NCBI RefSeq assembly: GCF_947539375.1
Contig: NZ_OX443569.1
Location: 868,001 to 932,000, forward strand
Direction: 5' to 3'
Source of the DNA: Lactobacillus isalae
GTDB lineage: Bacteria; Bacillota; Bacilli; Lactobacillales; Lactobacillaceae
Length of the DNA: 64,000 nucleotides
This document shows positions 10,694 to 19,392 of this stretch, piece after piece (the stretch's first letter is position 1; every line of letters starts with the position of its first letter). The notes beneath the pieces are model-generated. The model saw only the letters and a list, made by a program, of their open reading frames with translations. It was not told where the DNA came from and did no database searches. The translations under genes and the position numbers were made by a program.

Positions 10694-12619
10694 CTAATAT
10701 TTTCCTTCAGTAACTAAAGTCTTAGTTACATAGGCACTGTAAAATTTCGATCCTGTTGGAGTTGGGTGCGTATGATCATCATAGAACCAGTCTTGATGAC
10801 TACCAGCAAATTCATGCCATTTGATAATGGTTAAATTTGGATATTTCTTAGTTGCCGCATCTAGTTCGCCATTAACTTGATCTTGCCAATCACGAGTTGG
10901 AACATGCGTATTAATCCAAAAAACATGCCTCTTTGGTCCGATAATTTGCATTAAATGATCAAGATCTTTAGGCGAGAAAGGTCCGTTCGTTCCAAGTCCA
11001 ATCAAAACATTGTCATTCAAGGCACCCTTTTCTTTATATTGCTCAAAAAGTGGAATAGTATCACTTAATTGACGAGAAACAGCGGCATCGACAATTAAGT
11101 GCGGCATTAACTTTTGTAAGTTTTGACTAGAACCAGCCATCACAGAATCTCCAATTGCCGTTACCTGAATCTTTTGAGCCAGCTGCAAGTCAACTTGTGA
11201 AATTCCATATTTTTCAAAATCCTTATTCACTGGCTTAGTAGCTGCAGCTTTTTTAGCTTGCTTCAAAAGTTCAGCCTTTGAAGTTGGAGAAGACTTCTTT
11301 TTAGACTGTGCTTCCTTAATTAATTTTTTATTACTTTTTAGCTGCTTACTACGGTTTGACTTGATTTGCGTTGCTAATTCAGAATGATTTGGATTTTCTG
11401 CCTTCACAGTTGGTGCCTTAATAATTCCAAAACTACCTAAAATAAAGACAATTACTCCTGTTGCAAACAAGGCTTTTGCTTGATAGTGCTTGGCTTCTAA
11501 GTTTAATGCTTTAGTTAAAAACTGCCTTACCTTTTCCCAGTTAATTCGACCAAAAGGCTTTTCAATGAAGCGATAACTTAATTCAGCAATTACTAAAATT
11601 AAAATAATCTCAATTGAATGATACAAAACAACATGGTCGGCAATATCTTTCACCTTATCTTCAAAGAAAATCATAACTGGAAACTGGTACAAGTAAATAC
11701 CATAAGAACGTGATCCAATCCAGTTAAAGACTGGGTTAGTTAGCCACTTATTCCAACTGCTACCAGGATGAGCAATTACTCCGACAAAAATCATTGTTAC
11801 TAGCGAGAATAAAAACATCCCTCCACGATAGGCAAAAGCTTTTTGCGGATTAAAAATCGGACTAGTAGCCATTAGTAAAATACCAACTAAAGCTGCACCG
11901 CCAATAATGTTTAAAAATCTTCTATCACTTTTTTCAAGATTAGCATTTAATTTCCAAGTTGGCCAAAAGACTGCTAGCATTGCGCCTAGCCCTAAAGAAA
12001 AGAATCTGGTGTCAGTTCCATAATAGATTCTACTTGTATCAACACCAGGTTTAAATAAAAATGCCATCTCTAAAGCAGAAAATAGTGTTAAGGCTGTAAT
12101 TGTCCAAAAGATTGTTTTTTTCTTTTTGGCAAACCTGACTAATAAGAAAATCACCAATGGCCAAACTATGTAGAACTGCCCCTCAATTGACATTGTCCAT
12201 AGATGAACAAATGGTGATTCATTAGAAGCAAAACGTTCGAAGTAGCTTTGTCCATTTTTTATCTGCCAAAAATTATAGACATTCAGTAAATTAGTAACTA
12301 CTATTTGATTCAATTTAGCTAGAAGATTTTGCTGAAAAAGTAAGATATAGGCACTACATCCCCACAATAATGCAATCATCTGAGGATACAGTTTCTTAAT
12401 TCGTCTTACATAAAAAGACTTAAAATCATACTCTCCCCGCTCTTCATAGGCATGAAACATATGGTCTGTCACTAGGTATCCAGACAGTACTAAAAATATC
12501 GGTACACCTAAATATCCACCCATAAATTGATTTGGATTAAGGTGATAAAGAATTACTCCAATAACTGCTAAGGCACGAAGTCCGGCATAACCCGTAATAA
12601 AGCGGTTCTTTCTTTTCAA
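10694..12619 (-). CDS. Membrane acyltransferase with C-terminal SGNH domain (OatA-like)
   Basis: Residues 1-385 form the multi-helix acyltransferase-3 membrane domain (GLRALAVIGVILYHL at the start, VPIFLVLSGYL next). The last 170 residues form an SGNH hydrolase domain with block I AIGDSVMAG and the catalytic Asp/His in DDHTHPT near the end. A lysine-rich linker joins them outside the membrane. This is the layout of peptidoglycan O-acetyltransferase OatA, which acetylates MurNAc and gives lysozyme resistance; the true acceptor is not provable here. I place the start at the TTG at 12619 because GGGAG lies eight bases before it; the in-frame TTG at 12634 overlaps that site. It sits between obg and rnz. 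Confidence 0.85.
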   Translation of the reverse strand: MKRKNRFITGYAGLRALAVIGVILYHLNPNQFMGGYLGVPIFLVLSGYLVTDHMFHAYEERGEYDFKSFYVRRIKKLYPQMIALLWGCSAYILLFQQNLLAKLNQIVVTNLLNVYNFWQIKNGQSYFERFASNESPFVHLWTMSIEGQFYIVWPLVIFLLVRFAKKKKTIFWTITALTLFSALEMAFLFKPGVDTSRIYYGTDTRFFSLGLGAMLAVFWPTWKLNANLEKSDRRFLNIIGGAALVGILLMATSPIFNPQKAFAYRGGMFLFSLVTMIFVGVIAHPGSSWNKWLTNPVFNWIGSRSYGIYLYQFPVMIFFEDKVKDIADHVVLYHSIEIILILVIAELSYRFIEKPFGRINWEKVRQFLTKALNLEAKHYQAKALFATGVIVFILGSFGIIKAPTVKAENPNHSELATQIKSNRSKQLKSNKKLIKEAQSKKKSSPTSKAELLKQAKKAAATKPVNKDFEKYGISQVDLQLAQKIQVTAIGDSVMAGSSQNLQKLMPHLIVDAAVSRQLSDTIPLFEQYKEKGALNDNVLIGLGTNGPFSPKDLDHLMQIIGPKRHVFWINTHVPTRDWQDQVNGELDAATKKYPNLTIIKWHEFAGSHQDWFYDDHTHPTPTGSKFYSAYVTKTLVTEGKY

Positions 12620-12649
12620 AAGTCTTACTCCCAACTTTTTTAAATTTTA

Positions 12650-13936
12650 CTAATCTACAAATTCAAAAGTAAAGTCAGCTATTGAAACATCGTCGCCAGT
12701 TACTGCTCCATTTTCTCTTAAAGCTTCATCAACACCCAAACGCTTTAATTTACGAGCCAGAAGCATAATTCCATCAGTATGATCAAGGTTAGTTCTTTGA
12801 ACGAGACGCTCTAGCTTATTGCCAGTAACAATAAAGCTATGTTCACCGGTTCTCTCAACTTTAAATCCTTCATCTTCTGGCTTCTTATAAACGTATTCTT
12901 TTTCGGCAACTTTAATTTCTGCTGGTTTTTCAGCTTCCTCTTTAGCAACTTCTGCAACAAGATCAGCTGTCTTACCCATTAACTCACTAACACCCTTATG
13001 AGTAACGCTTGAAATAGGATATACAGTCTTATCTCCTAATTTCTTCTTAAATTCAGCAAGTTTTTCTTCGCTTCCAGGAATATCCATTTGCGTTGCTACA
13101 ATAAGTTCTTTCTTAGTTGTTAAATCTTTAGTGTAACCTGCTAATTCCTTGCGAATAGTCTCATAGTCTTCATAGGCATCTCGGCCATTATTCGGATCCA
13201 TTGAAACTAAGTGCAAAATAACTTTAGTACGTTCAACATGGCGTAAGAATTGAATTCCAAGTCCAACACCCTTAGATGCACCTTCAATTAATCCTGGTAA
13301 GTCTGCCATTGAAAAGTCACGACCATCAGGAAGAACTACCATTCCTAAGTTAGGAGTTAAGGTAGTAAATTCATAAGCAGCAATCTTTGGCTTAGCCTTA
13401 GTTACAACAGATAATAAGGTTGATTTACCCACTGAAGGAAATCCAACTAATCCTACATCTGCCAAAACCTTTAATTCTAGGCGTAAAGTACGAAATTCTC
13501 CCGGCTCACCGTTTTCAGCAATTTCAGGAGCAGTTCTAGTTGGAGTAGCAAAGTGAATATTACCTCTTCCGCCTTTTCCTCCATGGGCTACTACAAGCTC
13601 TTGCCCATTTTCAACTAAATCACCTAAAAGTTCACCAGTATTAAAATCATAGACACTTGTTCCCATTGGTACTTTTAGGCGTACATCTTTTGCACCACGT
13701 CCATATTGAGATTTGATACGGCCATTTTCGCCATTATCAGCCTTAAACTTACGTCTAAAGCGAAAATCCATTAAAGTTCTTAAGCCGGAGTCAGCAACTA
13801 AGATAATACTACCGCCTCGGCCACCATCTCCACCTGCTGGACCGCCAAGTGGAACATATTTTTCATGTCGAAAAGCAACGGCACCGTCGCCGCCCTTTCC
13901 TGCTTGTACATCAATTTTTGTTTGGTCGACAAACAT
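12650..13936 (-). CDS. obgE: GTPase Obg
   Basis: Essential ribosome-associated GTPase acting in 50S assembly and stress control. The 428 aa comprise the glycine-rich Obg fold (1-157, many GGxGG turns), the G domain with P-loop [11 protein letters not shown] near residue 166 and switch DLPGLIEG near 212, and the C-terminal OCT domain (about 350-428) found in many Firmicutes. A strong AAAGGAGGC precedes the ATG. It is the first gene of the obg-acyltransferase-rnz-SDR-LapA series. Confidence 0.98.
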   Translation of the reverse strand: MFVDQTKIDVQAGKGGDGAVAFRHEKYVPLGGPAGGDGGRGGSIILVADSGLRTLMDFRFRRKFKADNGENGRIKSQYGRGAKDVRLKVPMGTSVYDFNTGELLGDLVENGQELVVAHGGKGGRGNIHFATPTRTAPEIAENGEPGEFRTLRLELKVLADVGLVGFPSVGKSTLLSVVTKAKPKIAAYEFTTLTPNLGMVVLPDGRDFSMADLPGLIEGASKGVGLGIQFLRHVERTKVILHLVSMDPNNGRDAYEDYETIRKELAGYTKDLTTKKELIVATQMDIPGSEEKLAEFKKKLGDKTVYPISSVTHKGVSELMGKTADLVAEVAKEEAEKPAEIKVAEKEYVYKKPEDEGFKVERTGEHSFIVTGNKLERLVQRTNLDHTDGIMLLARKLKRLGVDEALRENGAVTGDDVSIADFTFEFVD

Positions 13937-13996
13937 TATGTGTGCCTCCTTTATATATCAATTTATAATTAAAATTTTCCTTAAAGTTTCTTAACT

Positions 13997-14025
13997 ATAA
14001 TACCATATCAAGCCCTATTAAATCA
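13997..14025 (-). promoter_or_regulatory. Possible obg promoter
   Basis: Minus strand TGATTT, 17 bases ending TGG (extended -10), TATTAT, 60 bases before the obg start, in the short gap after uvrC. Confidence 0.45.
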
Positions 14026-14043
14026 GGTCTTTTCTAGGTTAAT

Positions 14044-15846
14044 TTATAAACTCAATTTTACAGTTTGCGCTTGTGGAAGAGTTAAGCCTGCTTCTCTCAA
14101 TTCATCAACCGATGCTTCTTTAATTTTCTTTAAAGAACCGAATTTTCTAAGAAGTTTGTTTCTCGACTTAGGACCAATCCCTTTAATTTCATCTAATTTA
14201 CTTGAAAGAGCATTTTTAGCATGTGTTCTGCGGTGAAAAGTAATGGCAAAGCGGTGAACTTCATCTTGAATTCTAGTCATTAAGTAAAAGCCTTCAGACT
14301 TGGGATTCAAAGGGATCAATTTTAATTCTTCACCTTGAGTTGGATCTCCAAAAATCAAGTGATTAGTTCTGTGATGATCATCCTTAACCATCCCGGCAAC
14401 TGGAATATTAACATTCAGTTCATTTCTTAAAACATCTAAACATGCATCAACTTGAATCTGTCCTCCATCCATTAAAATTAAGTCCGGCATCTTTTTATGT
14501 TCTTTTAACAAACGGCTATAGCGTCTCCGAACCACTTCACGTGTATTTCCAACTTCGTCAGCCGCATTTTGATGCTCAACTTCACCTTTTAACTTATATT
14601 TACGATACTCATGCTTGTCTGGCTCGCCATCTGTAAAAACTACTAAAGCTGAGACTGGGTCTGCTCCTTGAATATGCGAATGGTCAAAACTTTCAATTCG
14701 ATGTCCGTAAGGTAATCCCAGGGCATCAAAAATTTCCTTTTGTGCACCCTTGGTCTTACGGTTTCCTAATTCTAACAAGCGGAACTTTTCATCTAATTTT
14801 AGCTTAGCATTATCATGTGCCATTTCTAACAATGCACGCTTTTGGCCTCTTTGAGGAGTTCTTACTGGAACGCCTAAAACTTCAGATAAAGCTTCATTGT
14901 CAATTCCAGCTGGAACTAAGACTTCTTTTGGCAAAACACGATTTCTTTGCCCATAAAATTGTGCAATAAAGGATACAAAGGCATCTTGAGGCTCGTTAGT
15001 ATCCGTCAAAGGAAATAAACGCGTCTCTCGACGAAGCAACTTAGCTTGTCGTAAGAAGAAAATTTGAATTGAAATCCAAGATTTATCAACATAAAAATTA
15101 AAAATATCTCTTTGTGTATGATCGTTAGAAATAATCTTCTGCTTTTCAACGGTTTGCTCAATGTATTTCAGTTGATCTCTAATTTCAGCAGCACGTTCAA
15201 ATTCTAAATCCATTGACGCCTGCGCCATTTTTTCAGTTAAATCCTGCTTAACCTGCGAAATATCCCCATTCAAAAACCGCTTTATTTTTCTAATTTGAGC
15301 ATCATAAGCACTCTTTGGTACTTCCTTAAAACATGCACCTAGGCATTGTCCCATGTGATAATAAAGACATGGACGACCTTGATGGCCTGAGCATCTTCTC
15401 AATGGCCAAACTTTTTGAATGAACTTAAGCGTTGCTTGGGCAGCATAAACATTTGGATAAGGTCCAAAATAGTAGCCATGATCCTTATGAACAATTGATG
15501 TTAGACGTGTTTGCGGATCGCGTTCATTAGTAATTTCAATATAAGGATAACCTGTTCCTTGTTTTAATTGCACATTATAGTAAGGCTGATATTTTTTAAT
15601 TAAAGTGATTTCTAATAAAAAAGATTCCTTATCTGAAGAAACAGTAATAATATCAAAATCACGTATTTCACGAACAAGTTCGGCACGTCTGCCAACTTGC
15701 TTACTCTTAAAATAGGAACGAACGCGGTTCTTTAAGTTTTTGGACTTTCCCACATAAATCACATTGCCATTAACATCTTTCATTAAGTAGCAACCTGGTT
15801 TATCTGGCAAAAGTTTTAATTTATTTTCAATATATTCCGTTGCCAT
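14044..15846 (-). CDS. uvrC: Excinuclease ABC subunit C
   Basis: Makes both incisions in nucleotide excision repair with UvrA and UvrB. The 600-aa protein has the GIY-YIG nuclease at the N-terminus (GCYLMKD then VIYVGKSKNLKNR), a cysteine-containing region (about 145-170), the UvrB-interacting UVR motif near 205-240, the RNase H-like second nuclease (FDHSHIQG and LILMDGGQIQ) and C-terminal helix-hairpin-helix repeats ending PQAQTVKLSL. AGGAAGGAA precedes the start. It appears to be monocistronic. Confidence 0.98.
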   Translation of the reverse strand: MATEYIENKLKLLPDKPGCYLMKDVNGNVIYVGKSKNLKNRVRSYFKSKQVGRRAELVREIRDFDIITVSSDKESFLLEITLIKKYQPYYNVQLKQGTGYPYIEITNERDPQTRLTSIVHKDHGYYFGPYPNVYAAQATLKFIQKVWPLRRCSGHQGRPCLYYHMGQCLGACFKEVPKSAYDAQIRKIKRFLNGDISQVKQDLTEKMAQASMDLEFERAAEIRDQLKYIEQTVEKQKIISNDHTQRDIFNFYVDKSWISIQIFFLRQAKLLRRETRLFPLTDTNEPQDAFVSFIAQFYGQRNRVLPKEVLVPAGIDNEALSEVLGVPVRTPQRGQKRALLEMAHDNAKLKLDEKFRLLELGNRKTKGAQKEIFDALGLPYGHRIESFDHSHIQGADPVSALVVFTDGEPDKHEYRKYKLKGEVEHQNAADEVGNTREVVRRRYSRLLKEHKKMPDLILMDGGQIQVDACLDVLRNELNVNIPVAGMVKDDHHRTNHLIFGDPTQGEELKLIPLNPKSEGFYLMTRIQDEVHRFAITFHRRTHAKNALSSKLDEIKGIGPKSRNKLLRKFGSLKKIKEASVDELREAGLTLPQAQTVKLSL

Positions 15847-15881
15847 TAATTATTTTTCCTTCCTATTAAAATTCCCATAGT

Positions 15882-15909
15882 ATTTTATCACGTTCCTTCT
15901 TAAAACCAA
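15882..15909 (-). promoter_or_regulatory. uvrC promoter
   Basis: Minus strand TTGGTT, 16 bases ending TGA (extended -10), TAAAAT, about 36 bases before the start codon. Confidence 0.55.
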
Positions 15910-15988
15910 GTAAGATGCCTTTTTTATTTACGCAACCATTCATTTTCTTATAAAATAGAATGTAGACAAAAAGAAAGGTCGCAAATAA

Positions 15989-16915
15989 ATGAAAAATATT
16001 TATTTTAATCATGATGGAAACATCGATGATTTAGTTTCACTTCTTTTGCTATTGCAAGCGCCTGATATCAAATTAATTGGAATTAGTGCAATTGATGGTG
16101 ACGGCTATATTGATCCAGCAGTAGAAGCTTGTCGTAAAATGGTAGATAAATTCAACTTACGCGGCGACAAGCTAGAAGTAGCCCGCTCTAACTCACGCGC
16201 CATTCATCAATTTCCAAAAGAATGGCGGATGGCAACTTATTCATTTAATTACTTCCCTATCTTGAATGAAAGTGGAGAAATTAAAACTCCCGAAGCTGCT
16301 TTACCTGCTCACTTAGATATGATCGATAAAATTAAAAAAGCAGATGGTCCCGTTACCCTAGTCATGACAGGTCCAATTACTGACCTAGCAAGAGCCTTAG
16401 ATGAAGATGCTTCCATCCAATCAAAAATTGACAAGGTTTACTGGATGGGCGGTTCATTAGATGGACACGGTAATGTAGTTAGCGTAGACGCAGACGGAAC
16501 GCAAGAATGGAATGCCTTTTGGGATCCAGAAGCTGTAGGTCGTGTCTTAGATTCAGATCTTAATATTCAAATGGTCGGTCTTGAAAGTACTGAAGAACTT
16601 CCATTAACTGATGAGCTGCGTCAACACTGGGCTAGTTTAAGAAAATATCCAGCTATTGACTTAGTCGGCTTAGGTTACAGTTTAATTATCTCAGTTCCTA
16701 ATGCAGAACTATACTTATGGGACGTTCTAACAACTATGTCTGCTCTATATCCTGAACTGGTTGAAACTCGTCAAGTTAAGGCAAATGTAATTACTTCAGG
16801 TTTAGCAAGCGGTCGGATGTTCATTGACCCTAATGGAAAAGAAATTACTGAAGTTACAAAAGCAGATAAAGATTCATTCTTTAAGAAAATAGATAAAATT
16901 TTAGAAAGACAATAA
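15989..16915 (+). CDS. Nucleoside hydrolase family protein (inosine-uridine hydrolase-like)
   Basis: The 308-aa protein has the fold markers of nucleoside hydrolases: the N-terminal calcium loop FNHDGNIDDLVSLL, VTLVMTGPITDLA near 125, WNAFWDPEAVGRVL near 170, MVGLEST near 190, and a late Asp in YLWDVLTTM near 245. Family members cleave ribonucleosides to base and ribose. Here the loop reads N-H-D-G-N-I-D-D where DxDPGxDD is usual, so the first Asp is Asn, and the usual late His before Asp is Trp. Activity may therefore differ. It is followed after 8 bases by a DedA gene. AAAGAAAGG precedes the start. Confidence 0.75.
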   Translation: MKNIYFNHDGNIDDLVSLLLLLQAPDIKLIGISAIDGDGYIDPAVEACRKMVDKFNLRGDKLEVARSNSRAIHQFPKEWRMATYSFNYFPILNESGEIKTPEAALPAHLDMIDKIKKADGPVTLVMTGPITDLARALDEDASIQSKIDKVYWMGGSLDGHGNVVSVDADGTQEWNAFWDPEAVGRVLDSDLNIQMVGLESTEELPLTDELRQHWASLRKYPAIDLVGLGYSLIISVPNAELYLWDVLTTMSALYPELVETRQVKANVITSGLASGRMFIDPNGKEITEVTKADKDSFFKKIDKILERQ

Positions 16916-16923
16916 ACATATAA

Positions 16924-17535
16924 ATGACAATTTGGTTAACACAATTTATCGAAAGCTTTGGCTATATTGCCATTATTCTTTTAATTGCCGTTGAAAATAT
17001 TTTCCCGCCAATCCCTTCTGAGGTAATTTTGACACTTGGGGGATTCTTAGTTAGCGGAACAAAATTAACTTTAATTGGAGTTATTTTAGCTTCTACACTT
17101 GGTTCAATTATTGGAGCAATAATTTTATTTTCTATTAGTCGTAACCTAACTTTACCAAGACTAGAAAAATTGCTTGAAACTAAACTGTTCAAGCTTTTAG
17201 GTTTTAAAAAAGACGATGCGCAAAAAGCAATTGACTGGTTCGATAAACATGGAATTGGTGCAATTTTTTACGGTCGCTGCATCCCTGTTGTAAGAAGCCT
17301 AATCTCAATTCCTGCAGGAATTGCTCATGTTGGCTGGACCAAGTTTTTAGTTTTAACTACATTGGGAAGCTTAGTTTGGAATAGCGTTTTAGTTGGCTTA
17401 GGCCATTACATGGGGAAAAATTGGCAAGTTGTAGTTAGAATCTTTGATGATTATACACTTGTAATTATTGCTATCCTATTAATTTTATTTATCTACTTTG
17501 GAATTAAATGGTATAAAACTAGAATCAAGAAGTAA
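16924..17535 (+). CDS. DedA family membrane protein (SNARE-associated/VTT domain)
   Basis: The 203-aa integral membrane protein has the DedA pattern: ENIFPPIPSEVIL near residue 24, FYGRCIPVVRSLISIPAG near 115, and several hydrophobic helices. DedA proteins are lipid scramblase/transporter-like; some flip undecaprenyl phosphate or phosphatidylethanolamine, and they affect envelope stress. The gene lies 8 bases after the nucleoside hydrolase and ends at a strong hairpin, so the two form an operon. A functional link between them is not evident. Confidence 0.9.
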   Translation: MTIWLTQFIESFGYIAIILLIAVENIFPPIPSEVILTLGGFLVSGTKLTLIGVILASTLGSIIGAIILFSISRNLTLPRLEKLLETKLFKLLGFKKDDAQKAIDWFDKHGIGAIFYGRCIPVVRSLISIPAGIAHVGWTKFLVLTTLGSLVWNSVLVGLGHYMGKNWQVVVRIFDDYTLVIIAILLILFIYFGIKWYKTRIKK

Positions 17536-17551
17536 AATTTTGCTGTATACT

Positions 17552-17584
17552 GGTTGGCGAACTGGAAGTTCGCCAACCTTTTTT
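17552..17584 (+). terminator. Terminator after the DedA gene
   Basis: A perfect 12-bp stem GGTTGGCGAACT / AGTTCGCCAACC with a three-base loop and a run of six Ts. Confidence 0.9.
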
Positions 17585-17643
17585 GTTATAATTTATTTTA
17601 TTGTTAAAGTAACAATTACATTTATGTTAATGAGGTACAAAAA

Positions 17644-18441
17644 ATGATATTTCCTTATGAAAAAAATTTTAATCAATGGTGTAAAAGTCAAAATCTTGCA
17701 CCAAGAACAATCACATCAATTAATCAGTCGCTCTATTACTTTTGGAATTATTTTTTACAAAATTCAAACTCAGAACCCAAAATTACTAATGTATCCGCTC
17801 AAGATATCCGATCTTTCATTGATCACCTAGAACAAGATCAAAATAAAACAATTAGTACGATCAATAAGTATGTTACCCACCTAAAAAAGTATTTCTCTTT
17901 TCTTTACGACCATCAACTGGTTAAAAATTATCTTTTTATCGATCTTCATGGCTATACTTTTGATCGAACACCTCATATCTGTATTGACTGGATCGACCAA
18001 TTAGACGAAATTATAACCTGGCCTGAAATTAGTTTGACATGTAAAAAAGTTCTAATTTTAATCGCACATGGTTTTGATCCTAAAAACTTTCTTAGCTTAA
18101 CTACGAGCGATCTTGAACAAGTCAAAAATGCTAATTATCAAAAGATTTTACAAGCCAATACACTCGACAAGCCCCTAGTCTTTCAAACCAAATCTGGTAA
18201 AGAAATTGCAGCTCTTACTTCTTTAACTAGAAAAATTGCTCCAGATAAAGAAATTCTTAATTTTGATCTCACTCCTGGTAAGCTTCGACTTTCTTATATT
18301 TACTATAAAGTAAATGATCCTAGTCTCTCAGACTTAAAATTAATGGAAATCCTAAATTGCAATCGAAAAAGTTTAACCTATTATCGTAATCAATTGGATA
18401 AACTTAAATTAGCTCCCTTTACACCAAAAAGAACGGCCTAA
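17644..18441 (+). CDS. Tyrosine recombinase-like protein with degenerate catalytic domain
   Basis: The 265-aa protein starts like the SAM-like core-binding domain of XerC/XerD recombinases (residues 1-95: RTITSINQSLYYFWNYF then STINKYVTHLKKYFSFLYDH). The C-terminal half keeps the outline of the catalytic domain, but the first Arg box reads HGFDPKNFLSLT (no Arg), the HxxR box reads TPGKLRLSYIYY (His missing, Arg kept), and a Tyr is present in SLTYYRNQ. It probably cannot recombine DNA and may bind it structurally. It is a single gene with its own terminator and is intact, which argues for retained function, not decay. Confidence 0.65.
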   Translation: MIFPYEKNFNQWCKSQNLAPRTITSINQSLYYFWNYFLQNSNSEPKITNVSAQDIRSFIDHLEQDQNKTISTINKYVTHLKKYFSFLYDHQLVKNYLFIDLHGYTFDRTPHICIDWIDQLDEIITWPEISLTCKKVLILIAHGFDPKNFLSLTTSDLEQVKNANYQKILQANTLDKPLVFQTKSGKEIAALTSLTRKIAPDKEILNFDLTPGKLRLSYIYYKVNDPSLSDLKLMEILNCNRKSLTYYRNQLDKLKLAPFTPKRTA

Positions 18442-18457
18442 GTTAGCCGTTCTTTTT
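18426..18457. terminator. Bidirectional terminator
   Basis: Stem AAAAAGAACGGC / GCCGTTCTTTTT with an eight-base loop. It overlaps the recombinase-like stop codon and also faces the end of the convergent reductase gene. Confidence 0.85.
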
Positions 18458-18478
18458 ATATTCTTAGTTTTAAATGCC

Positions 18479-19120
18479 TTAATACCATGCAGGCTTATCG
18501 CCATCTGTTCCTGGCTTGTCTAAGCCAACATTTGCTTTAACATCTTTTTCTGGATTTTCAATTAAATTAGCGATATAGTCAGCCACGCTTAAGCGAGATA
18601 CTTCAGTTCCTTTAAATGGCGTTTCAGCCCCCACCGTCTTCTCATAGCTAACTTCATCCTTATTAGTTAACCATGCAGGTCTAATAATTGTGTAGTCTAA
18701 GTCGCTAGCTGTAATTTGATCAGCCGCTGCGCGATAAGTTGTTAAATATGAACCCAAAATATTTTTATTCCATTCTCCAAACTTTCCAGGTACTTCATCA
18801 TAAATTCCTAAGGAAGAAACCCAGATCAAACGCTTAATATTATTTGCATCCATTGCCTTAACAACGGTTTTAGCCTGATCCTCAATATTTGAGCCAGCCA
18901 AATTAGCATAAACAAGATCAACGCCTGCTAAAGCAGCCTTTAATTCTTCGAAATTACTTGCGTCGCCTTTGATTACCTTTTCTCGAGCCTCATTAACTTG
19001 ATTTAGCTTATTTGGATGACGTAGATATAAAATCATATCAATATCGTCTTTCTTTAATAGCATTGGTTCAACTAATTGAGCAATTTGACCAGCAGCACCT
19101 AAAATAGCAATTTTTTTCAT
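18479..19120 (-). CDS. NAD(P)-binding reductase, NmrA-like SDR
   Basis: The 213-aa protein starts MKKIAILGAAGQIAQ, an atypical-SDR nucleotide-binding loop, followed by IKGDASNFEEL, VYANLAGS and RLIWVSSLGIYDEV. These fit NAD(P)H-binding NmrA-like proteins of lactobacilli, often called NADH-flavin or sugar-nucleotide reductases; the substrate is unknown. I chose the ATG at 19120 because GGCGAGGAAAA lies before it and the fold begins at once; the upstream in-frame extension has no SDR character. A short leader ORF and a palindromic promoter lie upstream. Confidence 0.75.
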   Translation of the reverse strand: MKKIAILGAAGQIAQLVEPMLLKKDDIDMILYLRHPNKLNQVNEAREKVIKGDASNFEELKAALAGVDLVYANLAGSNIEDQAKTVVKAMDANNIKRLIWVSSLGIYDEVPGKFGEWNKNILGSYLTTYRAAADQITASDLDYTIIRPAWLTNKDEVSYEKTVGAETPFKGTEVSRLSVADYIANLIENPEKDVKANVGLDKPGTDGDKPAWY

Positions 19121-19182
19121 TTTTATTTTCCTCGCCTTATTCAAAAATAATTTTAATTCTAATAAAAACTCTTCAACAAATA

Positions 19183-19218
19183 TTAAGCTAAAGTGCAAAC
19201 TTGAATAATTTCAGTCAT
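19183..19218 (-). CDS. Possible 11-aa leader peptide
   Basis: Minus strand AAGGAGAAAATT precedes an ATG that opens an 11-codon frame, MTEIIQVCTLA, closed by TAA. The ribosome site is stronger than that of the reductase gene 60 bases further on. It may be a leader peptide or the stub of a deleted gene. Confidence 0.3.
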   Translation of the reverse strand: MTEIIQVCTLA

Positions 19219-19264
19219 AATTTTCTCCTTACCTAGCTATCCCTACTTACAATTTAATAGTAAT

Positions 19265-19284
19265 ACTTATTATTAATAAGTCAA
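19265..19284 (-). promoter_or_regulatory. Operator palindrome at the reductase promoter
   Basis: ACTTATTA-T-TAATAAGT is a perfect 17-nt palindrome (19265-19281). It overlaps a TTGACT -35 box (19279-19284) reading towards the reductase, with a TATTAA about 19 bases on. This is the layout of a repressor site of MarR/HxlR type; no regulator gene is adjacent. Confidence 0.45.
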
Positions 19285-19392
19285 CTATCTATTATTGATT
19301 TTATTATTTTTTCTTGAAAATTCGTATAGATTTACATTTTTAAAGCATTACAATAGATAAAGGAGAACGTTACTAGATAGAGAGGTAAAAAA

